NCBI GenBank assembly: GCA_015680685.1
Contig: MNCI01022113.1
Location: 502,945 to 566,944 of the forward strand
Direction of reading: 5' to 3'
Source: Gnetum montanum
Lineage: Eukaryota > Streptophyta > Gnetopsida > Gnetales > Gnetaceae
Length of the DNA: 64,000 bases
Shown: piece by piece, positions 1 through 11,630 of the stretch
How positions within the stretch are numbered: position 1 is the stretch's first letter
Layout: every line of letters begins with the position of its first letter
The notes under the pieces: generated by a model
Seen by the model: only the letters and a program-made list of their open reading frames with translations
Database searches by the model: none
What the model was told of the DNA's origin: nothing
Made by a program: the position numbers and the translations under genes

Positions 1-53
1 CCCAATATTATTGTAAGGAACTCGAGGATGAGTTTCATTCAATCATGGGGATA
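1..53 (+). mobile_element. 3' end of the internal region of element A1
   Basis: This short stretch holds the conserved internal tail of the Athila-like family (…GGAACTCGAGGATGAGTTT…CATGGGGATA). The same tail stands just before the 3' LTRs of A2 (about 11590-11630), B and C. It acts as the polypurine-tract region that primes plus-strand DNA synthesis, with a weak purine core GGGGATA. The rest of A1 lies to the left of the window. Confidence 0.75.
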
Positions 54-1019
54 TGACGAGACGCGATATGCACAAGCCACAATATCGCTGCCACTGCGAT
101 ATTGCGTCGTCCCCTACGATGTCGCGTACACGATATCGCAGTCCACCACCAAATCTATAAATAAGAGGCGGCACTCCCCTTATTCATCATCCTAGGCTAA
201 AAGTAGCGAAACTCTGGTAGATTGATCACTCCAGAGATAGAATATTTTCCATGTGCCCATAGTAGGAGTCCCCAAGTGAACGGATCTTTATTCGAGCAAC
301 ATTGTACCTGAACATAAGTTGTGTACGGCAATAAAGACAAGCTTTGTGGATAAACCTTGCAGTGCATGGAATAGGATTTTATTACTTGTTATTTATTACC
401 TGTTATTTATTACCCTTTAGTAGCACGGCATGATTACGACTTAGTTACGAGCATTTACGAATGTGTACGGCTAATCAAGGAATCGGCTGCTCATCGCAAT
501 TATATTCTCTCACCCTCAACTCCTAGAATGCAGAATGAGTACGACTTGATTACAAGCATCTAAGGATGTGTATGACTAGTTAAGGAACATATGCTCATTA
601 CATTTAGGCTAGTTAAGTGCCTCAGTATGACCACTTCAAGCATGTGCGTTACACATGGTGATCCTAGTAACGATTAGCATTTGGTAGCCGTAGTTGCATA
701 GTTCAGGGTGTGTACAGCAAGCGGGAATGGATGCTGATGCTAGTTAATTTAGACTTAGTCATTAGTTAGAGTTAGTTAGTTTCTCAACCCTTCACCTTCA
801 TAGCATAGGAGAAAAACACATAAAAGATATAAAATCATATACCTCGGACTTACTTAACCATATACCGTGACAACTACAAGTAAGTCTGGGAAGACAACGA
901 ATGATTAACCCCAAGTGTTCCATGGGGCGTCTAGGCATTTAGTCTACAGAGTTCAATCGGATCATGTGTGCTATGCTCGTTTTGTATGGTTGAGTGTAGG
1001 GGTACCTCGCCAGTCATCA
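54..1019 (+). repeat. 3' LTR of element A1 (Athila-like Ty3/gypsy)
   Basis: The LTR begins TGACGAGACG and ends CCAGTCATCA, and it aligns along its length with the A2 LTRs at 8050 and 11631. U3 carries several GATATCGC-type palindromes (about 60-145), followed by a TATA box TCTATAAATAAGAGG near 155. No primer-binding site follows position 1019 and the family's 3' tail precedes it, so this is the 3' LTR of a plus-strand copy. It ends inside the pol-side body of element E, so A1 inserted into E. Confidence 0.85.
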
Positions 1020-1089
1020 ACTTGTTTTTCAAATTTGTTATGGACTAGTGTAAGGATCATGTTGACATTCTAAACTTTTAGTTCATAAT

Positions 1090-1490
1090 TGCACCCTTCT
1101 TCATCATAACTAATGCATGGAATTCTTTATGTCTATATGGCTCCATGGTCATCTTCATTGAAAATTTCCAACAACAAGTCTCTCATTCCTAACTTAGCAT
1201 CAATTTTGCTAAGCCATGCTTTCCTCATAATGATAGAAAATTTACTATTATCATTCTTCACATTGATCACCAAACAATATGCTCAATAATATCATTCATT
1301 GATAGTGATCACCACATCTTCTACCTATCCCAAAGGAATGCCAACTAATTGATTTACAATCTCTAATATTATGTTTCATTTCTTTAATGTGGGTAAATTC
1401 TAGGCCTTGAACATGTCTTGAGAATTGAGATTCACTCATGCCCTAGAATCTAGTAAGCTTGTAATGGTGTGATTCTAGTAATTTGCAAAT
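1090..1490 (-). pseudogene. Element E retroviral-type aspartic protease remnant
   Basis: Conceptual translation of the minus strand gives a protease-like segment: LLDSRA at the active-site position (DTG/DSG family, here DSR), then QLVGIPLG and VEDVVITI. It runs on to a C-terminal part (AKLGMRDLLLEIFNED…PCISYDEEGCN) that matches the same part in element B near 19930-20080. Several internal stops and the altered catalytic triplet make it non-functional. The role in a live element would be to cleave the Gag-Pol polyprotein. The assignment rests on motif order and the match to B. Confidence 0.6.
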
Positions 1491-1499
1491 AAATGAAAG

Positions 1500-2400
1500 G
1501 GCTTCCAGGATCTATTCTTTTCTTAGGAAGAGTTCTCACTTTTATATAATCTAATACTATATTAGTTAGCATCATAGTTGTAATCTTTTGGATTGATTTC
1601 TATGGAAGCATGATGGTTATAGGAGGATCTATCATAGGAGGAACATGGCTGAATAAAGTTTCTACTCTACCAGTGTCTTCTAGAGTTGTTTTGAAGAAAG
1701 GATGTTTCCTAGATTTGCATGTAGTATTGCTGGTATGATCCTCACTCAATATATTAACTATCATGGTAGCACTTTTCTACTATGATTGTGATGGCAATTC
1801 TCCTTACATAATTAGCATTGGTACTAGTCGTAGAGGATTAAGAGCTTGATAAAATGGTCCCACTACTAGTTAAGATATATAAGGTTGTGACTTGATGTGT
1901 GGGGTTGTAGGCCTATGGTATTCTACTGGATAGTAATAGGAAGAAGTTTAAATATAAGTATTTCAATAAGAGATGGGATGTTATACATAATATCCATAAG
2001 GATCTAGTTGTTGATATGGATATTGTTGCCTTGGCAATGGCATACCCCATGACAATTGTTGTTGCCATTGCTGTTGATATTGTTCCTACAATTGAGGATA
2101 AGTCCTACTTAGATAGTATGGTTGTTGATAGGGCTAACTATGATTACCTTCTAGAAAAGATAATTTTCTTGACATTTGTTTTTTCAACTTTTGATTTATT
2201 ACATATTCCCTAGACTCTTACAAGTGGACCATGGTAGGACAACATCCCTTAGGATGTTCATACTAGCATACTTTGCAACCAATATCATCTTCAAAGCTTG
2301 AGTATGTAATTTTCTTAATTACAACAACTTATCCTTTGTTTTTGTAACTCTTACATTTATTATCCTTTTTCTTCTTCCTATTTTTACTTTTTGAAAGGCT
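1500..2400 (-). pseudogene. Element E gag C-terminal part: short zinc motif and Q/P/Y-rich tail
   Basis: On the minus strand at about 2232-2280 the translation reads CKVC-stop-YEHPKGCC, a CX2CX3HX3C cluster. It matches CEICQYDHPKGCC in A2 and a decayed version (YDHPKG) in C. It is followed by a tail rich in Gln, Pro and Tyr (about 1850-2150), like the Pro/His-rich tail of C's gag. The cluster is probably the nucleic-acid-binding knuckle of this family's Gag, in a spacing shorter than the usual CX2CX4HX4C. The frame holds stops. Confidence 0.55.
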
Positions 2401-2879
2401 TGTTTGATCTTCTCTTCTACTATCTTTAGTGTCATGGTAAGTTTTTTACCCACAAAGTCCCACATTTTCTCAAGCTTTGTTATGATATTATTGATTGATT
2501 TTTGAATAGGTAGAGTCTTTCATTGGATTGCATCTTCTAATGTTTCTTCTTATCATGTTTCATACATCATTAGATCTCCTTGTCTCATGGCTAAATCCCT
2601 ATTATATTCTTCAATGAGTTCTCATTTGCATATCTCTCCTTCTTGTTTTGCTATTTGGTTTAGTAATCTCTGGATTCGATCAGTTGTCATCTCTAACAAT
2701 CTTCCTTGAGCATTTATTCCAAGGGTCTCTCTTCTTTTGTTCCTTAGCCCATTGATGATGTGTCATAATTATTTCCTTTGAGAAAATTCATGTCATAGGC
2801 ATCTATGTAATAATGAGTTGTATTTTCCCATTACTGCATCAAGGGATTCATGTGTTCCTTATTTCCATCCCTAAAACTA

Positions 2880-3230
2880 TTTTCTTAAGTTTGATACTCT
2901 TGAATAATTTTAATATTTATCATTAAAGAGATCTAACATGGTACTCCATCTTTGGATTAATTCCATTTCTATGAATCTATACTAGTTCTCTATTTCCTTT
3001 ATGAGTGTTAGTAAATAACTTTAATTTTTGCCAATCATTCTCTATATTTTGTAAGACATGGGCATTGTGAAAGGCTTGAAGGTGGTGTTTTAAATTTGTA
3101 TTATATGTACCTTTAAACTTTGGAATATTATTCATGTTAAGTCTTTTGATATGACTATCCCTTAAATGCTTGGTATAAATGTACACTACTTCCCTAATAT
3201 TAATCATACTGCAAGTGGCTAATATGGGTT
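2880..3230 (-). pseudogene. Element E gag core (Retrotrans_gag-like), broken
   Basis: The best open piece is 2977-3207 (76 codons). It contains KRLNMNNIPKFKGTYN, HLQAFHNAHVLQNIEN and WQKLKLF, the start of the plant Ty3/gypsy Gag capsid-like domain, and lines up closely with the gags of B (20348-20575), C (38523-38816) and A2 (about 9880-10130). Gag forms the virus-like particle that packages element RNA. Downstream capsid sequence is frameshifted. It shares strand with the E protease to its left and the E primer site to its right, as expected for one gag-pol unit. Confidence 0.75.
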
Positions 3231-4255
3231 CTTCATAGTCTTCAAGTTTGTAGGCTCTACTGTAGTGTTAACCCCTCCAATGCTCATGATATTCTCTTCT
3301 TTTGTGTCTGATTCTTCCTACTCTTTCTTCATAACCATCTTCTTCTATATTAGAATACCTCCTTCAATTTTCATGTCTCCCATGATCTCTTCTCTTTTTC
3401 CTATCATGATCCCTTAGTCTTCATTTCCTCCTATTGGAATCTGTTAATGAGTGTGAGGAAGAAGATGCAAGAGTTGAAGAATGGTGCCAGCTAGTTCTCC
3501 TTTTGTGACTCCTTGATTCATCTCTTTTAGATCTATCAAAGGCCTTAGACCTTAAACACCTCCTAAATTTGGATTCCTTCTCATCTCTTCTAAGGGTTTC
3601 TACAAGATTTGATCATAGCTTTATTTTCACAAGATCTTCAATGCATATTGCTAGTGTCTAAAAACTAGATCTATGAGTCTAATAGGACTTTTTAACTTTG
3701 GATGAAGCATCTTCTTTCACTTCAAGGACAATTAGCTATGGTGCTCTCTTTCTTTTATCTTGTTCATATATTATCTCAATAACAGCATCCCTTCTTACTT
3801 GAGCCTCTATTGGGTAATATGGACTGGTCATGTTTTTGATGACTTGATATCCTTCTTATATGTGGTAGAGATTTGGTCTTATGAGAACTACTTCAAGCAT
3901 TGACGGTGTTGAACGTTTAGGTGTCAAGACAATATTTCCTTGTAAGTTTCTCCATATAAGTTGTTTATCCTTGTGGAAAAAAATATGAAATTAGGATAAT
4001 AAGGATCAATATGAGCTTATGAAATTCTTTTTTGCATTGGTGTACTTCAATCTTCTTTATGACAATTTCTATCATTACTTTCATTAAGATTGATAATAGG
4101 TGGAGGTGTCAATTTAGTTGTGGAAACCATTTTAGCGTGTTTGATGCTTAAGCATATGTACATTTTGAGAATTATTCTAAGTATGAAAGATATGTTTTGT
4201 GATACTTGATACAATGAACTATATAAAATCAACTAACTAGCAAAAATTGACACAT

Positions 4256-4273
4256 CCTCAGCAACAGCAACAA
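4256..4273 (-). other. Primer-binding site of element E (tRNA-Asp type, degenerate)
   Basis: Directly inside the E 5' LTR the minus strand reads TTGTTGCTGTTGCTGAGGA. This is a mutated form of the TGGCGCCGTTGCCGGGGA site that Athila/Tat elements use to bind the 3' end of tRNA-Asp. The sites of A2, B and C sit at the same place relative to their LTRs. Confidence 0.65.
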
Positions 4274-5121
4274 TGATGAGCAGATGGGTATTCCAACACT
4301 CAACCATACAAGTTACAAGTGTTCACCTATGACCAAATTATAATCCATGGATGGAAATCTAAGCATACTAGTGAGTTGATAGTAAGTTCATGATCGTTGT
4401 CTTCTCACTTAGAGTTAGTAAGGTGCAAAATATATGGTTTAACTCTTAGTGAGATATATGATAAAACAATGTTGATTGGCTTTAAGTATGCTAAGTGTAC
4501 ACATGGTAAAGGTGAATGTAATTTCCATCTCTAAGTATGCTAAAATTGTAAATCTATTCTATCCTATGGTGATAAGCATCTGTTCCTGATTTTCTGTACA
4601 CATTCTGGGCTAATGTGACTATTACTAGGATTACCAAGTAACTTCCCTATTCAGAAAATCAAGTAACTTCACTACTAGGTTACACAATAATTACACTTTA
4701 CACTCAAAGCCATTTGTACTTATTCCACCTTAACAATAAGCATTGGAATCGTAAATGACTTAAGAAATGTAAATGACTTAGTAAAAGTAAATATTATGCA
4801 AAGTAATTGTATTCTAGGTCATATGCTGTAATGGTGAAGAAAAATCTTGATCTTCATTTTCATTCATGAATTGTGTCCAAAAATAATCCACTCAAATAAA
4901 TATTTTGTACAACTATAATTCATCACACTACAGGCTTTCACACTAACTCTAACCTCAAGAAAACAAACTGCAAGAATTTTGTTAAGTGTTGGATGTAAAC
5001 TTGTTTTCAACATGATAGTGGTTGTATTTATAGGCATGATCATGGCCCACTACATTGTATCTACAATGACTTATATTAGGTTATGATATCATAGTCCTTT
5101 TCAATAAATATTTTATCATCA
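4274..5121 (-). repeat. 5' LTR of element E
   Basis: On the plus strand the copy starts TGATGAGCAG, then …CAACACTCAACCATAC, and ends …TTTATCATCA. This is the family LTR in reverse (compare 31188 and 39118). Length (848 bp) agrees with the 860-bp LTRs of C. A TATA-like TATTTATAGGC (about 5027) and weak ATATCAT motifs mark U3 at the right end. It is strongly mutated, and no matching left LTR is in the window because A1 interrupts the element. Confidence 0.75.
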
Positions 5122-5900
5122 TTCCATTATGAATTATTTAATTTTAGGTTCTTCATTATCAATTAAAATTAATATTCTAACTTGAAAAGATTGACCTTAA
5201 CATTAGTATACATTATTCCTTTCAATCAATCAAAAAATATTAGTTATTACTTAAAATACTCCTTATATTCATTCATTATTGCTGCAGATTACCTAAAACC
5301 TTCTTTAACCTTCTCATATTTATTGTTTTGAATTTGGAGCATAGATTTTTATTCTTATCTCTCTTTCAATCAATGAAATATTTTGTAATGCTTCTATAAC
5401 TTCTTCCTCTTTCTGCTCTAGTATTTTTCTACATGTAAATTGTAGCATAATTATTAAAAAAATATCCTTCAATCTAGCTATAATCCTTAGTTTGTTAACA
5501 TAAGTAACTAGTTGTTAGAAAAGGCTATGAAGATTTATGAAGAGGCATAACTATTTACAAGTAATAAAGGAGTTCACCTCATAAGATATACATTAATATG
5601 TAGATTAACATGTAAATTAGAAATAAGAGAAATAGTAGTGAAACTACATTAAGAAAAAGCATTTGTAACCCATAAAGAAACATCATGATAATTTGTAAAG
5701 ATCACAAGATGTAAAAACTCTAAATCATAACCATGAAGAGGAGGAAAGAAAAGAGAAATAGTCATAACAAGTATTTTTGTAAAGAAGCTCTTCCCAATGA
5801 TGATTAATGAAAAATGTAAAACTTGGATTATAAAAGCACAAGAAGACTATGTCCTAGACATGCCCAATGTCAAAAGAAGAATTGGTCGATTAAGGATCAA
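5122..5900. other. No recognisable feature
   Basis: AT-rich sequence between the E LTR and the F LTR. I see no domain, no long frame and no clear repeat; part of it may be the original insertion target of E. Confidence 0.5.
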
Positions 5901-6401
5901 TGTACCCTACCATCCCTTGTTAAGGGTGGAATTGTATTATTAACATTATAATTAAATTTTGAAAGAAGGGGTCCCTCATTATGAGGATTTATAACTATTT
6001 ACAATACCCTTTAGAGAGGGGCTTAACCTATGATATTTGAGGTCAAAGCTTAGAGGTCAACCAAGCATTGAGTTTTGGAACTAGACTGGCGAGTGAGGAG
6101 AGCTAGGTGAAGAGGAACGAGAAGAAACTAATCACCACTTTAGTCTAAAGGCCTAACCATGATGGCAATGCTAGATTGCCTCTAAGGATCCTAAGTGTAA
6201 TAGAAAAATAATCCTAGGGCTATTGATAGTGTACTCAAAAAAAATTTATTAATAAAGCTTCCTTTTTATTTTCTTTTTCATTTAATTTAGGATCCATTAC
6301 TTTTCACATTTTAATGTATTATTTGAGTTATTTTAATAATAAACAATGCTTCCATGTGACAGATGGTTGCAATCATTGACATCTAAGAATGGGATGTTAC
6401 A
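5901..6401 (+). repeat. Putative 5' LTR of element F
   Basis: The segment starts TGTACCCTACCATCCC and ends GGGATGTTACA, giving an imperfect terminal inverted repeat of the TGTAACATCCC kind common in plant LTRs. A Met-type primer site follows at once. I did not find a second copy in the window, so the left boundary is a best guess. Confidence 0.45.
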
Positions 6402-6415
6402 TTTAGTATCAGAGC
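6402..6415 (+). other. Primer-binding site of element F (initiator tRNA-Met type)
   Basis: The sequence TTTAGTATCAGAGC directly after the LTR end differs by one base from TTTGGTATCAGAGC, the classic plant retrotransposon site complementary to the 3' end of initiator tRNA-Met. It fixes F as a plus-strand element. Confidence 0.6.
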
Positions 6416-6599
6416 AAGCCATAATCTAAGAGCTAAAAGTGGATTGAAAAAAAGAGTAACATATATTTTTTTATTAGTAAAAAAATGGAGTACATTGATA
6501 TAGAAGATGCAACATGAAAAATAGTAAACATGGACAACATAGGATGGATTAAACATTCCACTTAAAAGACTAAAGAAGATCCTTTATTACTTTTGCTTA

Positions 6600-8044
6600 A
6601 GCCACCTACTCTTCCTTAGTGGCATAATCATTTTTAAGTACATCCCAATATTTAGCTAAGTCATCATAGAGTTTCCAAATATACTTGGTGGCATTCTTTA
6701 CAATAGCCTTCTCCCTATCAACATTTTCAAGTTCTAAGTCCAACAAGTTGACTTGAGTCACCTGTTATGTCATGTCTTCTTTTCGTTCCTCCTCTTGCCT
6801 CTATATGCACAAGATAATGGTAGTAACTAAAAGAGAATAAAGAAAAATAATAATAATTAACCACTTATGTGAAGTTAATCATTTTCAATTTGGAGGATAC
6901 CTTCATGATACTACAAGTATTAGGCCAAGCAAGTAGTGCTCTCCAATTCACCTAGAATCTGTTCAAGATTCTTGGTAACATCTAGAAAATCTTCAAGAAC
7001 TACATGAAATGTTAAATAAATACCAAATTTCACCAATTCATAGTCAACTTTGAAGTCATATGACTTGGAATTCCTTAGGAGATATAACTTCTCATGACTA
7101 GAGTATTGAATATTCTTAACAATTCGATCACTAAGACTATGAAGAAGAACAAGTTCTTCCTCTGCAATAGTTAGCATTTGTTTCAAAGAGTAGAATAGGG
7201 CCTTGATGGTAACTAAAGGAATTATGCTAATGGAAATGAATCTAGAAGAAGTTATTGTCAATATGATTTGTGGGCCCCTAGACAAAGTTGAACTTTTTAT
7301 CAAAGTCACCTATGGGAAATTCACCTATGAGGAGGTGGGATTACAACCCACTTAGAACAAGACCCATGTGGAGATTCCTTCCTTAACACTTAAATGAAGT
7401 ATTATCAATCCAAGAATATCTACAACACAAAATATGGAAATAATGGTAAAGAAAGAAGTATTAGAAACATAATAAGTAGTTTGAATTTTCCTTTGTTTCT
7501 TTTTCCTTTCGTACACCACTAGACCTCAATCCACTTGATCCTTGGCTAATGTAATATTTCTAGGGATATATATAATAAAACTCTCAAATAATGATGATGA
7601 ACATTAGAGCTTGTTTCCCTTACCTCATCCCTTCTTGGACTTACCTCTCTAGCACCTCCTCCTAATTTGGTCTATCGTCCAAAGTTCACTAGCACATGAA
7701 TCCCATGAAAAAAAATAATTAATAAAAAAGGATATAGATATATATGTAAGGAAAAATTAAATACATCATCAGTTCCTTCTAGATTATGAGCTTGTGTGAG
7801 AGTTTCTTGACTTTTCTTGAAACCTCGAACTTGAGCTCTCACAACTCTTATTTCCTCAAGGAATTCGATATATAAGCTAGGGTTTAAACAATTAAAGTTA
7901 TTATTTGAAACATCATAACTCAACACCAAGGTCATAATTAAGGGTACATAGTAAATGGTATAGGGTTTTCCTAGATTTCTCTTGGTGGTAGTCATGAGTT
8001 CCATGGCACGGTATAAATTAGTAAAATAGAAGAGGAACTAATCA
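6600..8044 (-). pseudogene. Gene G, downstream exons: coiled-coil protein remnant (interrupted by A2)
   Basis: Unrecognised protein. Three minus-strand coding blocks are visible: 8004 to about 7770 (IEFLEEIRVVRAQVRGFKKS, LTQAHNLEGTDD), 7309-6920 (129 codons, with AEEELVLLHSLSDRIVKNI and VTKNLEQILGELES) and about 6800-6600 (LLDLELENVDREKAI, YIWKLYDDLAKYW). They are rich in Glu, Lys and Leu and read as helical or coiled-coil segments. Splice-like signals separate them, including a canonical donor AG|GTAAGT at 7645/7644 and GAT|GTATTT after EGTDD. The 5' part continues at 12467-13025 beyond A2. It runs antisense to F. It could be an antisense accessory gene of F, or a host gene remnant beside F. 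Stops between blocks argue that it is dead. Confidence 0.45.
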
Positions 8045-8049
8045 TACAC

Positions 8050-8835
8050 TGATGAGCCACGATATCGCGTCGACCCCTGCGATATTGCGTATGCGATATC
8101 GCAGCCTACCATAATGTCTATAAATAAGAGGTGGTTTTCCCTTGTTCAATCATCTAGATCTAGACCCTTAGCCAAACTATAGTAGTTTTACCATTCGAGT
8201 GTTAGAATAATTTCCATGTGCCCACAGTAGGAGTCTCAAAGTGAACAGATCTTTATTCGAGAAAATTGTACCTAAGCACACATTTGTGTACGGCAATAAA
8301 GATGAACTTGCTGATAAACCTTGCAGCATATGGACTAAGCTAAATAGGATTTAATTATTGTTAAATGTTTAAATGCTTTCCTAGATAATTAATCTCTCTC
8401 AACCCTTGACTCTCCTAGTTAAGTGCATTCAGTACGACTGCTTCGGGCACATGTGTAATGCTTGGTAACCCAGTAACGAGTAGCATTTGGTAATCCCAGT
8501 AGCGTTACACTGGTTCAAGGTGTGTGCAGCAAGTGGGAACGGATACTGGTGCTAGGATAATTAGAACTTAGTTAATGAAAGTTAGTTATTTAGTCTCTTC
8601 TCCTTTCCCCCCTTAGCATAGGCATTAAAAAGATAAAAGTTATAAAAATCACATGCCTCAAACTTACTTAACCATACAACCATGACAATACAAGTAAGTT
8701 TGGGAGGACAATGATTGGTTAACCTTAAGTGTTCCATTAAGGCACATAAGCACTTACTCCTTGAAGTTCGACCGGATCGCATGTGAGATGCTCGTATTCA
8801 TATGGTTGAGTGTAGGGGTACCTTGCCACTCATCA
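8050..8835 (+). repeat. 5' LTR of A2
   Basis: Begins TGATGAGCCACGATATCGCG and ends TTGCCACTCATCA. U3 contains three GATATC/GATATT palindromes within the first 60 bp, then a TATA box (TCTATAAATAAGAGG near 8119). The AATAAAGATGAAC around 8297 may serve as the polyadenylation signal. Length is 786 bp against 831 bp for the 3' copy. The 3' copy has one extra GATATC block near its start (11640-11700), so the two differ in U3 repeat number. Confidence 0.9.
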
Positions 8836-8854
8836 TTGGCGTTGTTGCTGAGGA
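8836..8854 (+). other. Primer-binding site of A2 (tRNA-Asp type)
   Basis: TTGGCGTTGTTGCTGAGGA directly follows the 5' LTR and is close to the Athila/Tat consensus TGGCGCCGTTGCCGGGGA. The differences are mostly C-to-T or G-to-A changes. Confidence 0.8.
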
Positions 8855-9315
8855 CTTAGTTGTTTGTGCGCTATGTAGAACATAGGAAATCATTCACATC
8901 ATTGCGAGCTAAAATGAACCCTTAGGGTTCATCAAAAGAAAAAATAAGATAACAGTAAACTGCACACCGAACAAGACTAAGATATCTTCTTCTTCGCATC
9001 AAAGCACTTCACCGCCTAGGATCAACACTAAAGACAGTTGGCGGCACAACATACATAACCAAAATCTACCAATTCCTCAACAATTCTGTGTGATATATAT
9101 TCATCACGATGAGTATATACCCAACTTAATCTTTATTTTTCATCAAGATGAACAAATGCGTTGGAGAGACTTGAAGGGTAACATAGTGTTGCCTCCAGAT
9201 AGAGTGCCCCCAACATGCTCCTTCATGCCCTTGCATGAATAGGCATGTCACAGTTATACATAGAGTATGTTGCATGTGATTACAACACAAGGGACTACCA
9301 TCCCATAGAAGCACA

Positions 9316-10506
9316 ATGTCAATGGGACTTGTAGCAGGAGAGTTACCACACATCTTTGAAGGGCAAAACGCTTCACCTGTCTTAAGCGAAATTGAGGGTG
9401 GTGAACCTATTTCAATAAGTTCTTCACAAAATGATGTTCCCCCTCCTAACGATAGTGAGAAGGTGGTGTATCAGAACCTTCACCCTAGTTCTGATCCCCA
9501 CGAATACCAAGTGTTCAATGAGGGAACATAAACACAAGATAAGGATGGGCATTCTAATCGTCATCACAATCAGGGTTAGGACCACTAAAGAGAGGGTAGG
9601 AAACATCGCCATGGCGATGCTTCTCCTTCTTCTTCACCTTCATTGTCGCATCCACCCACTCCTTCAACATCAGGATGCAGTCATAAGGAACCTAACCATG
9701 AGGATAAGGGTAAGCAAAATGAGAGACCTCGATGAGAGAGTCGAGAACGAGGACGAGGGCACTCTAGAGAATCAAGGCATAGAAGAAGGGAAAGTAGGGA
9801 ACCGCATAGACCTCATAGACGCTATGAGAGAAATAACCACGAAGAACCCCTACTTGCAACTCGAAGCATGTTAGACATCACAAAGGCCGTTAGAATACCC
9901 ACAAGGCACCAAAAAGATAGCAGGATCAAGAGACTAGACATGAATAATATCCCAAAATTTGAGGGGGCATACAACACTGATCCTCAGAACCACTTACAAG
10001 CATTTCATGATGCATGTGCCTTGTAGAACATTGAGAATGAGTAGCAAAAGCTAAATTTGTTCTCAAGGACACTGGTAAAAGAAGCAAAAAGTTGGTACCA
10101 GTCCTTAGAATCGGAATTCATTCAAAGGTAGAGTACGATGCTAGAACTGTTTAATGATAAGTATAAAACATACTCCCAGGTGTCCAACCTATGAAAGCAA
10201 ATCCAAGGATGTAAGCAGGAAACTCATGAACCCTTAGATGCTACCATGGGCTGATACTATGCATTGCTACATCATTGCTCGGGCCATGGTTACTCACAAC
10301 AAGATCAGCTATGCCATCTCGTAGATGGACTTAGGCATGAAACTAGGAGAACCCTTGGAATGTATACCCAAGGGAGATTATTAGAGCTTAGGTTCCATCA
10401 GATCCATAGATTGTTGGAGCAAGTAGCTAAGGAAGAAGGAGAGCTATGTAAGAGAGAAAGTGTGGAAGAGTACAATCGCGATCCTTCCCTCCGAAAAGGG
10501 GAGTGA
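9316..10506 (+). pseudogene. A2 gag pseudogene (capsid-like Retrotrans_gag domain)
   Basis: The N-terminal part (9316 to about 9870) is charged and Arg/His-rich and now spread over two frames. The capsid-like core starts near 9880 (RIPTRHQKDSRIKRLDMNN, HLQAFHDACAL) and continues through SWYQSLESEFIQR to 10264-10503 (HLVDGLRHETRRTLGMYTQ). It matches the gags of B, C and E. Two in-frame stops lie where B has CAG (Gln) and TGG (Trp): 'LQNIENEW' in B is 'L*NIENE*' here, at 10021-10052. Gag would build the particle packaging A2 RNA. No pol follows. Confidence 0.85.
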
Positions 10507-10607
10507 GATTCTGTGAGGAAGAGGAAGAGTCACCACTTGAAGAGTTGGTGAATAGGAAAACCTTTCCACTCTAAAAATTAACAAAAGTATCAGCTAAGGT
10601 AGATCAA

Positions 10608-10900
10608 ATGTGGGACTCCTTAGATAGTATATTTAAAACCGTTCTAAAAATCATAGAGGATTCTAAGGAGCAAGGTAGTGATTATGATAAAAAGAAGAAG
10701 AGGGATTTGGACCATGAACGTAACAAAGGTAAGGGTAAAATGACCATCACTGAAGAGGTTGTCGATTTTGATATGGACAATGATGATGGATGTGAGATAT
10801 GCCAATATGACCATCCTAAGGGATGTTGCCCAGTAATCTCACATCTACAAGAGTCTGGGATGTATGCACTTAATCCACTAGCATTCCTATTTGGTGAATC
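10608..10900 (+). pseudogene. A2 gag C-terminal segment with short zinc motif
   Basis: An open segment (10608-10964) carries an acidic/Lys-rich linker (KEQGSDYDKKKKRDLDHERN), then CEICQYDHPKGCC at about 10793-10833. The spacing CX2CX3HX3C is shorter than the usual retroviral knuckle. The same DHPKG core occurs in C (37840-37875) and E (2232-2280), so it is a family feature and probably binds nucleic acid. The segment is in a different frame from the capsid core, so a frameshift separates them. Confidence 0.6.
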
Positions 10901-11400
10901 CGTTAATTTCTTTCCCTTAAACATTCCCATAATCACCATTTATTTTGTTCATCTCCATCTTTGACATCCATTTTATCGGTGTTACCATTGTTTCTTTTTC
11001 TCCATCTTTTCTATTCCTTATCTTTTTCCATTCTCTTGCTACCAAAGGTTCACTCTCAGTCATTGGGGTCCTGGTCCAATTTTTTCAATTTTTTCTTAAC
11101 TCCTACACCTCAGGTAGTCACCAGTATTATATCTCCAAATCCGCATTAGCCATATCACAACTCAGCCAATGGACCTTACACTGAGGCAAGGTATCAATTG
11201 CATTGTGATTCATTTTTCCCTTGCTAATATCATACTATGTTGTGTGTGCAAATGGAAATCATACAACAACGGATTGGATCTGGAGGAAACACTTGGAATG
11301 GACTGGTGCTGAAATAGTTATGCAAGGAACAAGATTGATGACGCGCTTATGGATGGACAACGAAATGCGCAACCTTGGCGTCAGTAGCAACAAACTTCTT

Positions 11401-11440
11401 CTTTTCTCTCTCTCTTCTCTCTTCTCTCTCAACTGCCAAA
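11401..11440 (+). repeat. CT-rich microsatellite in A2
   Basis: A pyrimidine run of CTTTT/CTCTCT/TCTTCTCT units in the 3' internal region, about 190 bp before the 3' LTR. B has a related GA-rich stretch at the matching place (about 15060-15070). Confidence 0.6.
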
Positions 11441-11630
11441 TAACGCTGGATGTCAAATGTGTATAGTGTTCACTCTTGTTGTCATGAACACTAATTTTTC
11501 ATGTATTGTAATGATGATCCATTCACATGTCACCCCATTCACCATTAGTATCATTTAAGTCAATAATCCCATACCTTCCCAATATTTTGTAAGGAACTCG
11601 AGGATGAGTTTTCATTTAGTCATGGCGGTA

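Larger units (their letters stand above)
1020..4273 (-). mobile_element. Internal region of element E (Athila-like, minus strand, truncated)
   Basis: Reading from right to left this holds a primer-binding site, leader, gag, a glutamine/proline-rich tail with a short zinc motif, and an aspartic protease remnant. It then stops at the A1 LTR. RT, RNase H and integrase would lie left of the A1 insertion and are not in the window. Every domain resembles its counterpart in B, C or A2, and the reading frames are broken many times. Confidence 0.75.

Noticed and set aside
2016-2213. Open frame of 65 codons on the plus strand
   Set aside because: It is the reverse of the Q/P/Y-rich gag tail of element E; the minus-strand reading matches the family.
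9126-9612. Minus-strand frames opposite the A2 gag N-terminus
   Set aside because: The plus-strand reading leads into gag; the reverse frames have no motif.
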